A DNA stretch of 41,000 nt from an uncultured Butyrivibrio sp. (GTDB lineage: Bacteria; Bacillota; Clostridia; Lachnospirales; Lachnospiraceae), in NCBI RefSeq assembly GCF_947169445.1, contig NZ_CAMVPU010000035.1:1-41000 (forward strand), in the 5' to 3' direction. Below the pieces are notes generated by a model. The model was not told where the DNA came from and did not search any database. It saw only the letters and a program-made list of their open reading frames with translations. Both the position numbers and the translations under genes were made by a program. This document shows, piece after piece, positions 25,245 through 33,786 of the stretch. Position 1 is the first letter of the stretch. The number at the start of each line of letters is the position of its first letter.

Positions 25245-26669
25245 ATGATCAACTTTTCAGATTTGACTTTTATTTTCAGGTTTTTACCTGTTTTTATACT
25301 GGCGTTTTATCTGACACCTATCAGATTTAGGACAGTGACATTGCTTTTGGGGAGTCTATTGTTTTATGCGGTAGGTGATCTTAAGATGTTCCCGGTTTTA
25401 CTGGGAGGAGTTTGTATAAACTATCTATTTGGCAGAGCTCTAAGAGGAGGCGGAAGCAAGATCCTTTTAGGCTTTGCTATTTTGCTTGATGTTCTTATGC
25501 TTGTGGAATTTAAGCTCCTGGGACAATTCGTGGACAGTTCTCTTATGCCGATCGGTGTGAGCTTTTTTACTTTCAAGATGATTTCCTATCAGGTTGACAA
25601 CTATAGGGGGGAAATACCGGAAAAAGCGGGATTTTTGGATATCGCCGCTTATTTTTGCATGTTCCCGCAGATTGTTTCAGGCCCGATTATGAGGTTTGAA
25701 GATTATGCCAAAAACAGCGCGCTTTCCATTTCTGTATCGGAAAAAGAGCCTTCAGAAGAGATTCTTGACCTTGATACGGATGAAGGAATGGAAAAGCTTC
25801 AGAATAAGAGTCTGTTTTTGGAAAATATAGAAGATGGTCTTAGATTTTTTGTGCTGGGACTTGGAATGAAGGTGCTTATAGCTGACCATCTGGCAATGCT
25901 GTGGAGAGATATAGGAACTATAGGCTATGAGAGCATTTCAACTCCACTGGCGTGGATTGGTGCAGTTACTTATTCTTTGGAACTGTATTTTGATTTCTGG
26001 GGATATTCTCTGATGGCAGCAGGCGTTGGCGTGATGCTGGGCTTTCCTTTTATTGTTAACTTTGATCAGCCCTATGAATCTAAGAATGTTTCGGAGTTTT
26101 ACAGAAGATGGCATGCCTCGCTGGGAGCCTGGTTTAGGGATTATATCTATTTTCCTATGGGAGGCAGCAGAAAAGGTACTGCCCGCACAGTGATCAATCT
26201 GTTTACTGTCTGGCTTATAACCGGATTCTGGCATGGCGTTACCCTTAATTTCATTTTGTGGGGAATGCTTATTTTGGTTATCATTTTATGTGAGCGCTTT
26301 GTACTTACGAAGTTTCCTTCTACAGTTTCGGCTATATTAGGCAGGATAAATGTTCTTGTTCTTATTCCGCTGACCTGGGTTGTTTTTGCAATACCGGACA
26401 GCCGTATGCTTTTGGATTACTTTAAGAGATTATTCCCGTTCTGGGGTGAGGGAATTTCTGTTAATCATACGGATTATATCAAGAATCTCGGAATATACGG
26501 AGTAGTTCTTTTCTTTGGACTGGTACTTCTACTTCCTCAGTTATACAGATTTTTTGAAAAACATAGGAAAAATGTGGTATTTACCATTTTGCTTTTGATA
26601 CTGTTTTGGGCGTGCGTTTACAGTCTTTCAAATGCTGCCGGTAATCCGTTCCTGTACTTTAAGTTTTAA
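25245..26669 (+). CDS. MBOAT-family O-acyltransferase (AlgI-like)
   Basis: A polytopic membrane enzyme of about 474 aa that moves acyl, usually acetyl, groups across the membrane for O-acylation of an outside polymer. Family blocks are present: MINFSDLTFIFRFLP at the start, PIGVSFFTFKMISYQVD, FPQIVSGPIMRFEDY, FDFWGYSLMAAGVGVMLGF, FYRRWHASLGAWFRDYIYFPMGGSR and the catalytic-His region LITGFWHGVTLNFILWG. I start it at ATG 25245, where other AlgI-like proteins begin; a GTG frame opening at 25176 adds 23 residues with no good ribosome site. The SGNH-like gene follows 15 bases later, the usual companion. DltB is the main alternative, but no dltA, dltC or dltD is nearby. Confidence 0.88.
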   Translation: MINFSDLTFIFRFLPVFILAFYLTPIRFRTVTLLLGSLLFYAVGDLKMFPVLLGGVCINYLFGRALRGGGSKILLGFAILLDVLMLVEFKLLGQFVDSSLMPIGVSFFTFKMISYQVDNYRGEIPEKAGFLDIAAYFCMFPQIVSGPIMRFEDYAKNSALSISVSEKEPSEEILDLDTDEGMEKLQNKSLFLENIEDGLRFFVLGLGMKVLIADHLAMLWRDIGTIGYESISTPLAWIGAVTYSLELYFDFWGYSLMAAGVGVMLGFPFIVNFDQPYESKNVSEFYRRWHASLGAWFRDYIYFPMGGSRKGTARTVINLFTVWLITGFWHGVTLNFILWGMLILVIILCERFVLTKFPSTVSAILGRINVLVLIPLTWVVFAIPDSRMLLDYFKRLFPFWGEGISVNHTDYIKNLGIYGVVLFFGLVLLLPQLYRFFEKHRKNVVFTILLLILFWACVYSLSNAAGNPFLYFKF

Positions 26670-26684
26670 CCTTGAAAGTGTGAA

Positions 26685-27662
26685 ATGATGAAATTGTTTA
26701 AAACTTGTCCGATTCTCATAGGAATCGTGGCAATTACAATAGTATTATCGGTTTTGTCTTATGCCTTTGAGGGCACTGCCTATAAGCAGTATCTTGAAGG
26801 GTATGATGTGGGCAGACTTCCTCATTTTGTCCTTGTTTTTAAGGGCGCCTCGGATAAGGTTTATCCCTGGACAAAGACAGAAACCGGTATGGAATCATTA
26901 GTTGAAGAGAAGATTGCATCGGAAACTGCAGATGGTGGATATGATGAGAGCGATCTGCTTACAGTAGGAGATGTGTCAGGAAATAGCTCTTTTGACTATA
27001 CTATTTCGGGAAATGATATTTCAGGTAATTCCATTTCTGATAATGATGCAGATAAGACCTATGAGCTTGTGGCAGTTGATGAAGAGTATTTTAGTGATGC
27101 TCTTTTTATAGGAGATTCCAGAACAGTTGGACTTTCTGAGTACTGCGCTCCTTTGGATGAGAGAGCTGCATTTTATGCCAAGGTATCTCTTACTATTTAT
27201 GGAGTTCTTGATAAGCCCTTTTTAGAAGAAGGAAGTGAAAAGATATCGATAAGGCAGGCCCTTGAGGACAAGGAGTTTGGCAAGATCTATATAATGCTTG
27301 GCCTTAATGAGATTGGAACAGGAACCGCCGAAACCTTTGCTGCCGAGTATCAGAATGTTGTATCAGAATTAAGAGAGCTTCAGCCCGATGCCATTATCTT
27401 TATTCAGGGAATAATGCATGTAACTGAGAATAAGAGTAGTGGTGACAAGTATTTCAATAATGACAATATCAATGAGAGAAATGAAGCGCTTTCACAGCTT
27501 GCAGATAACAAGACAGTCTTTTACCTTGATATGAATGAAGCAGTTGATGATGAAAACGGCAATCTTATCAAAGAACTGTCATTTGATGATGTGCATCTTA
27601 AGGCTTCATCCTATGAGAGATGGTATCAGTATCTTTTAGAGCATGGAATCGTAAGGGACTGA
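26685..27662 (+). CDS. Membrane-anchored SGNH-hydrolase-like protein, partner of MBOAT
   Basis: A 325-aa protein with one N-terminal membrane helix (about 8-27) and an outside domain. SGNH/GDSL blocks are visible: FIGDSRTVGL (Ser 145), IMLGLNEIG (about 203-211, the Asn block) and DDVH (301-304, Asp and His). Such proteins finish acyl transfer to a polysaccharide or act as an esterase beside an MBOAT, as AlgJ/AlgX and PatB do in their systems. Residues 96-120 are a low-complexity linker with SGN repeated three times (VSGNSS, ISGND, ISGNS). The ATG at 26685 is doubled (MM). It is the third and last tightly spaced gene of the TPR-MBOAT-SGNH group, since about 100 bases follow before the next start. 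Confidence 0.8.
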   Translation: MMKLFKTCPILIGIVAITIVLSVLSYAFEGTAYKQYLEGYDVGRLPHFVLVFKGASDKVYPWTKTETGMESLVEEKIASETADGGYDESDLLTVGDVSGNSSFDYTISGNDISGNSISDNDADKTYELVAVDEEYFSDALFIGDSRTVGLSEYCAPLDERAAFYAKVSLTIYGVLDKPFLEEGSEKISIRQALEDKEFGKIYIMLGLNEIGTGTAETFAAEYQNVVSELRELQPDAIIFIQGIMHVTENKSSGDKYFNNDNINERNEALSQLADNKTVFYLDMNEAVDDENGNLIKELSFDDVHLKASSYERWYQYLLEHGIVRD

Positions 27663-27740
27663 GCCGGAAAAAGAACTTAAAAGATTAAAAATATCAATAT
27701 ATCTGCATAAAATGCGTATTTGTTATCAAATGTAATGTGA

Positions 27741-27746
27741 TAGAAT
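27741..27746 (+). promoter_or_regulatory. Possible -10 box before the 77-aa gene
   Basis: TGTGATAGAAT near 27736-27746 gives an extended -10 box, TAGAAT. The same TGTGATAGAAT sequence is used in the leuS promoter. The -35 region is poor, so this is a weak call. Confidence 0.35.
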
Positions 27747-27761
27747 TGAAGGTGATTATAG

Positions 27762-27995
27762 ATGGCTAGAGAAATGACTTTTAAGATGGAAAGACCAGGT
27801 CTTTTAAAAGAAGGGGACAAGATAACGGTTACAGAGGGCGTGCTTCCCAGTAACTATTATTACACTATTGATCCTTCTCTGGCTATGTCAGGCAACTTTC
27901 CCTTTAGAGAAAGGATGCTTGAGCGAGAGGGCGTAGTGACCAAGGTGGAAGAAAACGCCAGGGGATACTATGTAACAGCTAAGTTTGGTGAGTAA
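27762..27995 (+). CDS. Small protein of unknown function, 77 aa
   Basis: A 77-residue cytoplasmic protein starting MAREMTFKMERPGLLKEGDKI. The sequence alternates short charged and hydrophobic stretches typical of a small beta-barrel (KITVTEGVLPSNYYYTID, then GVVTKVEENARGYYVTAKFGE at the end). It has GAAGGTGA seven bases before ATG 27762. It lies between the SGNH gene and ridA, 41 bases before the latter. I do not recognise a named domain, and its size and coding style suggest a genuine conserved gene. An SH3- or OB-like fold is only a guess from the pattern. Confidence 0.7.
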   Translation: MAREMTFKMERPGLLKEGDKITVTEGVLPSNYYYTIDPSLAMSGNFPFRERMLEREGVVTKVEENARGYYVTAKFGE

Positions 27996-28036
27996 TAATA
28001 TTGATATAAATAAAGATACTTAGGAGGAAATCTATC

Positions 28037-28414
28037 ATGGAACACATTTTAACAGACAAGGCACCGGCAGCAATAGGACCATATTCACAGGCTATAGTAG
28101 CCGGAGATTTTCTTTATGCATCAGGACAGATCCCGATCAATCCTGCAAATGGTGAGATCGAGGCAATTACAATTGCCGAGCAGACTGACAGAGTATGCAG
28201 GAACATAGGTGAGATCTTAAGCGCAGCAGGAACAGACTATGAGCATGTTGTCAAGACTACATGTTTCCTTGCTGAGATGGATGATTTTGCTGCATTTAAT
28301 GCGGTATATGAGAAGTATTTTGTTGGAAAGCCAGCAAGAAGCTGCGTTGCAGTTAAGAAGCTTCCGAGAAATGTTCTCTGCGAAGTAGAGGTAATTGCTT
28401 ATTTAGGTCAGTAA
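28037..28414 (+). CDS. ridA: RidA-family enamine/imine deaminase
   Basis: A 125-aa protein of the YjgF/YER057c/UK114 (Rid) family that hydrolyses reactive 2-aminoacrylate-type imines released by PLP enzymes. The pattern is classic: APAAIGPYSQAIVAGDFLYASGQIPINPANGEI, then VVKTTCFLAEMDDFAAFNAVYEKYF and the C-terminal PARSCVAVKKLPRNVLCEVEVIAYLG with the active-site Arg and Glu. The start ATG 28037 has TAGGAGGAAA just upstream. It normally forms a trimer. Its place beside the TPR genes does not point to a special role. Confidence 0.95.
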   Translation: MEHILTDKAPAAIGPYSQAIVAGDFLYASGQIPINPANGEIEAITIAEQTDRVCRNIGEILSAAGTDYEHVVKTTCFLAEMDDFAAFNAVYEKYFVGKPARSCVAVKKLPRNVLCEVEVIAYLGQ

Positions 28415-28442
28415 CTTAAGCTTTTGTATTTGTGGAGTTGGG

Positions 28443-29492
28443 ATGAAAAAAGAAGTTGCATCAGTAATTTTGGCTGCTGCTATATTATCTACGGGGTGTG
28501 GTAGTATTGCGGGCGAACATAATATTGATTCCGGGTTTGCATATATCGAGAACCATGATTTTGCAAGTGCCATGGAGAGCTTTATGGCTGCGCAGGAAAA
28601 CGGTGAGGATGAGTGCCTCCTTCATAGAGGCTTGGGAATTGTTTACCTTAATACCGGTGAATACCAGCAGGCTGTTGATGAGCTTATGGCTTCTCTTGCG
28701 GCTGATGAAGGTATAGTTGATGATATGGATTTTGACACCAACTATTATCTTGCTGAGAGCTATTACAGATTAGGGGAATACAATAAGGCAAAAGAGGTAT
28801 ATGACGCTATTTTAGGGCTGCGGTCCAAGGATAGTAACGCCTTTTATTTAAGAGGTGTATGTGAACTGGCTTCCGGTAACCATGATAGTGCTTATTCAGA
28901 TTTCTCCAAGGCAATAGCCCTTAACTCAAGGGATTATTCCATGATCATCCTGATCTACAAGGCTCTTTCGGAGTATGGATATGAGGATGAGGCCAGAAAT
29001 ATCCTTCAGACCACGATGGATAATGGCAGCTCTTTTATGAGCAATTATGAAAAGGGACAGATTTCCTATTATCTTGGGAATAATGCTGAGGCCCAGAATT
29101 ATCTTGAGGCTGCCAGAAGTGAAAGAGATCAGGACAAAGAACCTGTTATTCTGATGCTTGGACAGACTGGGGAAAAGCAGGGCGACTTTAACTATGCCAT
29201 TAGTGTTTATAAGAATTATTTAAACGAGAATCCATCCAGTGCAGTGGTATACAATCAGCTTGGAACCTGCCAGATCAAGCAGGGGGATTACAGCGGGGCA
29301 GTTTCTTCTTTTGAAGCAGGGCTTACTGTGGATGACAAGAGTATGAATCAGGCCCTTAGGCTTAATGAAATAACAGCCTATGAGTATCTTGGTGAGTTTA
29401 ACATGGCATCTGCGCTGATGGCAACTTATATCCAGGATTACCCTGATGACGAGGCGGCAGCAAGGGAGAATGTTTTCCTGTCTACCAGATAA
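28443..29492 (+). CDS. TPR-repeat lipoprotein
   Basis: A 349-aa exported protein. The N-terminus is a lipoprotein signal: a basic start (MKK), a hydrophobic core and STGC with Cys 19 as the lipid-attachment site, although Ser at -3 is not ideal. From about residue 28 on it is a string of TPR repeats (SGFAYIENHDFASAMESF, HRGLGIVYLNTGEYQQAVDEL, YYLAESYYRLGEYNKAKEVY and YNQLGTCQIKQGDYSGAVSSF), so it probably binds partner proteins outside the membrane. It is 28 bases after ridA. With the zinc-ribbon/TPR protein it is the second TPR scaffold near the MBOAT/SGNH pair. No enzyme motif is present. Confidence 0.82.
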   Translation: MKKEVASVILAAAILSTGCGSIAGEHNIDSGFAYIENHDFASAMESFMAAQENGEDECLLHRGLGIVYLNTGEYQQAVDELMASLAADEGIVDDMDFDTNYYLAESYYRLGEYNKAKEVYDAILGLRSKDSNAFYLRGVCELASGNHDSAYSDFSKAIALNSRDYSMIILIYKALSEYGYEDEARNILQTTMDNGSSFMSNYEKGQISYYLGNNAEAQNYLEAARSERDQDKEPVILMLGQTGEKQGDFNYAISVYKNYLNENPSSAVVYNQLGTCQIKQGDYSGAVSSFEAGLTVDDKSMNQALRLNEITAYEYLGEFNMASALMATYIQDYPDDEAAARENVFLSTR

Positions 29493-29581
29493 TTTATGGG
29501 GGTCAGGATGATATTTTTTAATTGATTTGGCTATTTAATGGAATAAGAAATATATAAACAGGTAATTAGTTGGGAGAAGGT

Positions 29582-30379
29582 ATGAAAATTCAGGTCTATA
29601 ACGAGTGGGATCACGTAGACAAGGCTGCATCTTGCGCCGAGGATAACGTGGTTCTTGCCTGGGATGGCGAATATCGAAAGGGAGATATCATAGAGTTTAC
29701 AGGTCTTATTCCCGGAAACTACTATGTTGTTAAGGTTGATGCTGCTATAGACACAGCGCTTGTACTTGTGGAACAGGAATCGGTGATTTTTCCTGTTCCT
29801 TTTTATGAGAAAAAAACAAGCTATAATCCGCTGGCGTTCTTTGGAAACCGTCATTATGTCAGCATAAGGAAGGCGGCAGATTATGAGATACATGCATATC
29901 GTAATCTGGCTCTGAATCCTTTTGATCAGCATGAAGTGTCAGGTGTTTACCCTCATGCAAGTGCTAATGTAGAGACCAGAGGAGAAGCAGTGTTTGCTGC
30001 TAGAAATGCCATAGATGGCTGTATTGCTACATTGTCTCACGGCGAATGGCCCTATGAGTCCTGGGGAATCAATAGGCAGGATGATGCTGAGTTTACTTTG
30101 GACTTTGGAACAGAGGTAGATTTTGACAGGATCGAGCTTTATACGAGAGCAGACTTCCCCCATGATAACTGGTGGGTTGAGGCCACATTTTCTTTTTCTG
30201 ACAAAAGCACTGAAGTAGTCAGAATGGATAAAAAGGTGGGGCAGCCTCATGTGTTTGATATAAAGAGAAGTGGGATCAGGTGGATCAAGCTGGGTAAGCT
30301 TATAAAAGCAGATGACCCAAGTCCATTTCCTGCTCTTACGCAGATTTTGGTATACGGTAAGCCTTCTGTTGAATGCTGA
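29582..30379 (+). CDS. Discoidin (F5/8 type C)-like carbohydrate-binding protein
   Basis: A 265-aa protein with no signal peptide or membrane segment. Residues 1-100 are a beta-rich domain I cannot name (LAWDGEYRKGDIIEFTGLIPGNYYVVKVD). Residues 105-262 look like a galactose-binding or discoidin jelly roll: ASANVETRGEAVFAARNAIDG, WPYESWGINRQDDAEFTLDFG, DFDRIELYTRADFPHDNWW and IRWIKLGKL near the end. It begins the saccharide module, 90 bases after the TPR lipoprotein and 36 bases before the lyase. The start ATG 29582 follows GGGAGAAGG; a TTG at 29570 is possible. Carbohydrate binding is inferred from the fold and the neighbours. Confidence 0.65.
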   Translation: MKIQVYNEWDHVDKAASCAEDNVVLAWDGEYRKGDIIEFTGLIPGNYYVVKVDAAIDTALVLVEQESVIFPVPFYEKKTSYNPLAFFGNRHYVSIRKAADYEIHAYRNLALNPFDQHEVSGVYPHASANVETRGEAVFAARNAIDGCIATLSHGEWPYESWGINRQDDAEFTLDFGTEVDFDRIELYTRADFPHDNWWVEATFSFSDKSTEVVRMDKKVGQPHVFDIKRSGIRWIKLGKLIKADDPSPFPALTQILVYGKPSVEC

Positions 30380-30415
30380 CCAATTATTTCTTTTTTATGT
30401 AATGGGGATTACATT

Positions 30416-32506
30416 ATGGGCAGAGAACATCGGACTATTGTAAGTGATTATCTGAAAAAAGCTTACGAATTTGGCGGGTACAACAGATATTCTGATATTT
30501 CTGACAGGCAGGCTTGGGATGGGCTGCCTTTTGAACTTAAGGAAAAAATAGTTGAAGCCGGACTTAAGGCACAAAGTGAGCCCTGGTCACAGCTTTTGAT
30601 TTCTGATTTTCTTGAGTTTTCTAAATCAGGGAACCGGGTCAGGTTTGAGGATAAGTATTTTCCAAGACGAAGAAAATTAAATAAGCTGGTAATGGCTGAG
30701 TGCGTTGAGAATAAAGGACGTTTTTTAGACGATATTCTTGATGGCCTTTATTTGATTTTGGAAGAAACCACCTGGTGTCTTCCTCCTCATACCAGCTATG
30801 AACGGGATGGTAAACAGGAAGCCTTGCCGGATGTGACAAGACAGATCATTGACCTTTTTCAGGCGGAAAGCGGCGCAGAGGTGGCATTTTGCGAATATTT
30901 GCTTAGACCTGTTTTCAAGAAGGTAAGTCCACATATCAGTATTTATGTGAATGAAAGGTTAAAGGAGCGCATATTTGAACCATACCTAAAGCAGCATTTC
31001 TGGTGGATGGGGGATGGTGTTCAAACTATGTGTAACTGGACGCCCTGGATAGTACAGAATGTCCTGATCTGTGCTCTTACCAGGGAGGAAGGCTTTTTTT
31101 CTTCATCGCAGATTGGGACAATTCTTGAGAAAGCTGCAAAGTCCTGCGACTATTTTCTTGATGAATATGGCGAGGATGGTGGCTGCAACGAGGGAGCGCA
31201 GTATTATTCCCATGCGGGGCTTTGTCTATTTGGGTGCCTTGAACTGATTGATGGTGCTACAGATCGTGCCGGTAAGGGAAGGTATGCAGAAATAGGAAAT
31301 GAAGGTCAGGTTGTTGTTCATGAGCCGGTGGAGATGGCCGCATTTCCAGACATTTTCAGGGAAAAGATAATTCGTAACATCGCAAATTTTATAGTTAAGA
31401 TGCATGTTGACGGCGAGTACTATATTAATTTTGCAGATTGTAGTGCTCTTCCGGGAAGGAGAACTGCAAGGGAGTTCTTGTTCGGAAAGGCTACAGGTGA
31501 TGATGTTCTATGCAGCTTTGCAGCTAAGGACTTTAGGGAAGAAAGTGATGAAGATAAGCTCATTGGCAGTGAGATCAATCTCTTTTACCATGTGATGCAG
31601 GCCTTTGCCTGGGGTGAGATGGAAAACTTCCCGCAAACCGAAGCACTGGCGGAGGATTCCTGGTTTGAGAGCATGGGGCTTATGATTGCCAGAGATAAGA
31701 GCTTTGTCTTGGCAGCTAAGGCTGGAAATAACGGAGATAGCCATAATCACAATGATGTAGGCTCTTTTACCATTTATAAGGATGGTAAGCCATTTATCAT
31801 TGATCTGGGAGTTGGAACCTATACTCAGAAGACCTTCTCGGACAAGCGCTACGAGTTATGGACCATGCAGTCACAGTTCCACAATCTGCCGACATTTTTT
31901 TGCTTTGATGATGAGTATTCTGGGGAAGAGGATATTGCTGATCTGATCGGGATTCTGGGTGATAAGCCGGAGGAGGATTTGTATGATCCGGGTATCATTA
32001 TGGAAAAGGATGGAAGTGACTACTGCGCCAGTGATGTGTCCTGCATTCTTTGTACCAATATGGATGGGCAGGATGGAAAGGCTGTAAGCTCGCTTAAGAT
32101 GGATATAGCCGGAGCTTATGGTAAAGCCTGGGATATGAAGAAGCACCGCTTTTGCAGCAGGGACGATGAAAATGGAGATAATGACAGTTTTGGAAGTTTT
32201 ATCAGAACTGTATCTCTTCACAAGGAAAGGAACGTGACAGTGGAGGATTCGTACACGATTGATGCTCCTTTTGTGATGAGTCTTTTGACATATGAGAAGC
32301 CTACGGCCACTGAAATAGATGGCGAAAAAAACTATGAAATAAAAGTTGGGAATGTCGGCACTATCAAGGTAGAAGGCGCAAAGGGAGTATGTGTCGAGGA
32401 ATATCCAATAACTGATGAGCGTCTTGGTATTGCCTGGAAGCACGAAGTGTACAGAATTCTTCTTTTGGCAGATGGTTCGCACTTGCTTAGGATGTCGTTC
32501 ACATAA
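30416..32506 (+). CDS. Heparinase II/III-like polysaccharide lyase
   Basis: A 696-aa protein with the layout of heparinase II/III-type lyases: an alpha/alpha toroid in the N-terminal half (GCNEGAQYYSHAGLCLFGCLEL and FWWMGDGVQTMCNWTPWI) and a beta-sheet domain from about residue 420. The family motif is clear: GNNGDSHNHNDVGSF, then GKPFIIDLGVGTYT (about 435-465). Such enzymes cleave uronic-acid polysaccharides by beta-elimination, leaving unsaturated ends for GH88. The N-terminus (MGREHRTIVSDYLKKAYEF) has no signal peptide, so it most likely acts inside the cell on imported oligosaccharides. The substrate, whether heparin-like, alginate-like or plant-derived, cannot be told from the sequence. 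Confidence 0.82.
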   Translation: MGREHRTIVSDYLKKAYEFGGYNRYSDISDRQAWDGLPFELKEKIVEAGLKAQSEPWSQLLISDFLEFSKSGNRVRFEDKYFPRRRKLNKLVMAECVENKGRFLDDILDGLYLILEETTWCLPPHTSYERDGKQEALPDVTRQIIDLFQAESGAEVAFCEYLLRPVFKKVSPHISIYVNERLKERIFEPYLKQHFWWMGDGVQTMCNWTPWIVQNVLICALTREEGFFSSSQIGTILEKAAKSCDYFLDEYGEDGGCNEGAQYYSHAGLCLFGCLELIDGATDRAGKGRYAEIGNEGQVVVHEPVEMAAFPDIFREKIIRNIANFIVKMHVDGEYYINFADCSALPGRRTAREFLFGKATGDDVLCSFAAKDFREESDEDKLIGSEINLFYHVMQAFAWGEMENFPQTEALAEDSWFESMGLMIARDKSFVLAAKAGNNGDSHNHNDVGSFTIYKDGKPFIIDLGVGTYTQKTFSDKRYELWTMQSQFHNLPTFFCFDDEYSGEEDIADLIGILGDKPEEDLYDPGIIMEKDGSDYCASDVSCILCTNMDGQDGKAVSSLKMDIAGAYGKAWDMKKHRFCSRDDENGDNDSFGSFIRTVSLHKERNVTVEDSYTIDAPFVMSLLTYEKPTATEIDGEKNYEIKVGNVGTIKVEGAKGVCVEEYPITDERLGIAWKHEVYRILLLADGSHLLRMSFT

Positions 32507-32566
32507 GGGCATATTTGGGGGTTCGGGAGAAAAAGTAAATAAATGTAATTCGAGGGAGAAGATATA

Positions 32567-33724
32567 ATGAAAAATCTTATAACTGCAAGTGACAAAGAGT
32601 GGATATCTGAAGCTCTTTCAAGAATAGCGGATAAAATGACAGTTGTAGCGCAGCGTAATCAGGGGAAAATACCCTATACCACAGATGAGAGTGGAAGGTT
32701 TGATGACCACTCTGGGAAAAAGGATATCTGCTGGTGGACCAATGGCTTCTGGGGCGGTGAGCTGTGGCAATTGTATAAGCTTACGGGAAAGGACATCTTT
32801 AAGCAGGAAGCAATAGCTACGGAAGATAAGATGGATGCGGCTTTTATGGACTACAACGGTATGGATCATGATGCAGGCTTTAGATGGCTTCCTACATCTG
32901 TTGTTAGGTATAAAATGGAAAAAAATCCTGAGTCTAAGAATAGAGCTCTTTTGGCAGCAGCTAATCTGGCAGGCCGTTTTAATCTGAACGGCAATTTCAT
33001 TAGAGCCTGGAATGACTGGGGAGATGACAGGGATACCACAGGCTGGGCTATCATTGACTGCATGATGAATCTGCCTCTTTTGTACTGGGCTTCTGAGGAA
33101 CTGGGAGATACCAGGTTTAAGGCGATAGCAGTGGCTCATGCGGATACTGCTATGAAATGCTTTATCAGAGAAGATGGTTCGGTTCGCCATATTGTGGGTT
33201 TTGATCCGGCTACAGGGCAGTATCTTCGCGACTACGCTGGACAGGGCTACAAAGAGGGCTCCTCTTGGACAAGAGGCCAGAGTTGGGCGCTTTACGGATT
33301 TGCTCTTAGCTACAAATACACCGGGGATGAGAAGTATTTAAAGACTGCTATGAAGGTTGCAGATTATGTAATATCTGAGCTTGATTCGAAATATCCTGAT
33401 TATCTGGTACCGGTCGACTACAGACAGCCGGCAGATGTGAGGCTTGAAGATTCTACAGCTGCAGCAATAACAGCCAGCGGACTTATTGAGATTGTGGAGT
33501 GTCTGGACAAGGAATTATCACATAAGTATCTTGATGCTGCAATTAGACTTCTTAGAGCTCTAAATGATAATAGGTGTGACTATTCTCTTGATAAAGACAA
33601 TATTCTTGAGAAATGTACCGCAGCTTACCACGATGCTAAGCACGAGTTTGCGATTATCTACGGCGACTATTACTATATTGAAGCGCTTATGAAGCTGGAT
33701 GGAAGTGCACTTACAGTATTTTGA
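32567..33724 (+). CDS. GH88 unsaturated glucuronyl hydrolase
   Basis: Hydrolyses the unsaturated uronic acid at the end of oligosaccharides made by lyases. It has 385 aa and an alpha6/alpha6 barrel pattern. The two catalytic Asp positions known from UGL are visible: Asp 102 in MDHDAGF and Asp 164 in AIIDCMMN, 62 apart, close to the 61 of the Bacillus enzyme. Other family blocks are WWTNGFWGGELWQLYKLTG and GSSWTRGQSWALYGFALSY. There is no signal peptide, so it is cytoplasmic. The start is ATG 32567 with GAGGGAGAAG upstream. Its position directly after the lyase is functionally consistent. Confidence 0.93.
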   Translation: MKNLITASDKEWISEALSRIADKMTVVAQRNQGKIPYTTDESGRFDDHSGKKDICWWTNGFWGGELWQLYKLTGKDIFKQEAIATEDKMDAAFMDYNGMDHDAGFRWLPTSVVRYKMEKNPESKNRALLAAANLAGRFNLNGNFIRAWNDWGDDRDTTGWAIIDCMMNLPLLYWASEELGDTRFKAIAVAHADTAMKCFIREDGSVRHIVGFDPATGQYLRDYAGQGYKEGSSWTRGQSWALYGFALSYKYTGDEKYLKTAMKVADYVISELDSKYPDYLVPVDYRQPADVRLEDSTAAAITASGLIEIVECLDKELSHKYLDAAIRLLRALNDNRCDYSLDKDNILEKCTAAYHDAKHEFAIIYGDYYYIEALMKLDGSALTVF

Positions 33725-33786
33725 TATATCAGATTTAATATATCCCACTCGCCATGCGCCAGGTGGATTATAGGAGATAGATTATC

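Noticed and set aside
25245..27662. dlt operon (D-alanylation of teichoic acid)
   Set aside because: DltA, DltC and DltD are absent and the SGNH partner does not look like DltD; only MBOAT similarity is shared.
31871..32512. 213-aa minus-strand frame inside the lyase gene
   Set aside because: Shadow of the lyase coding frame with odd composition and no supporting context.
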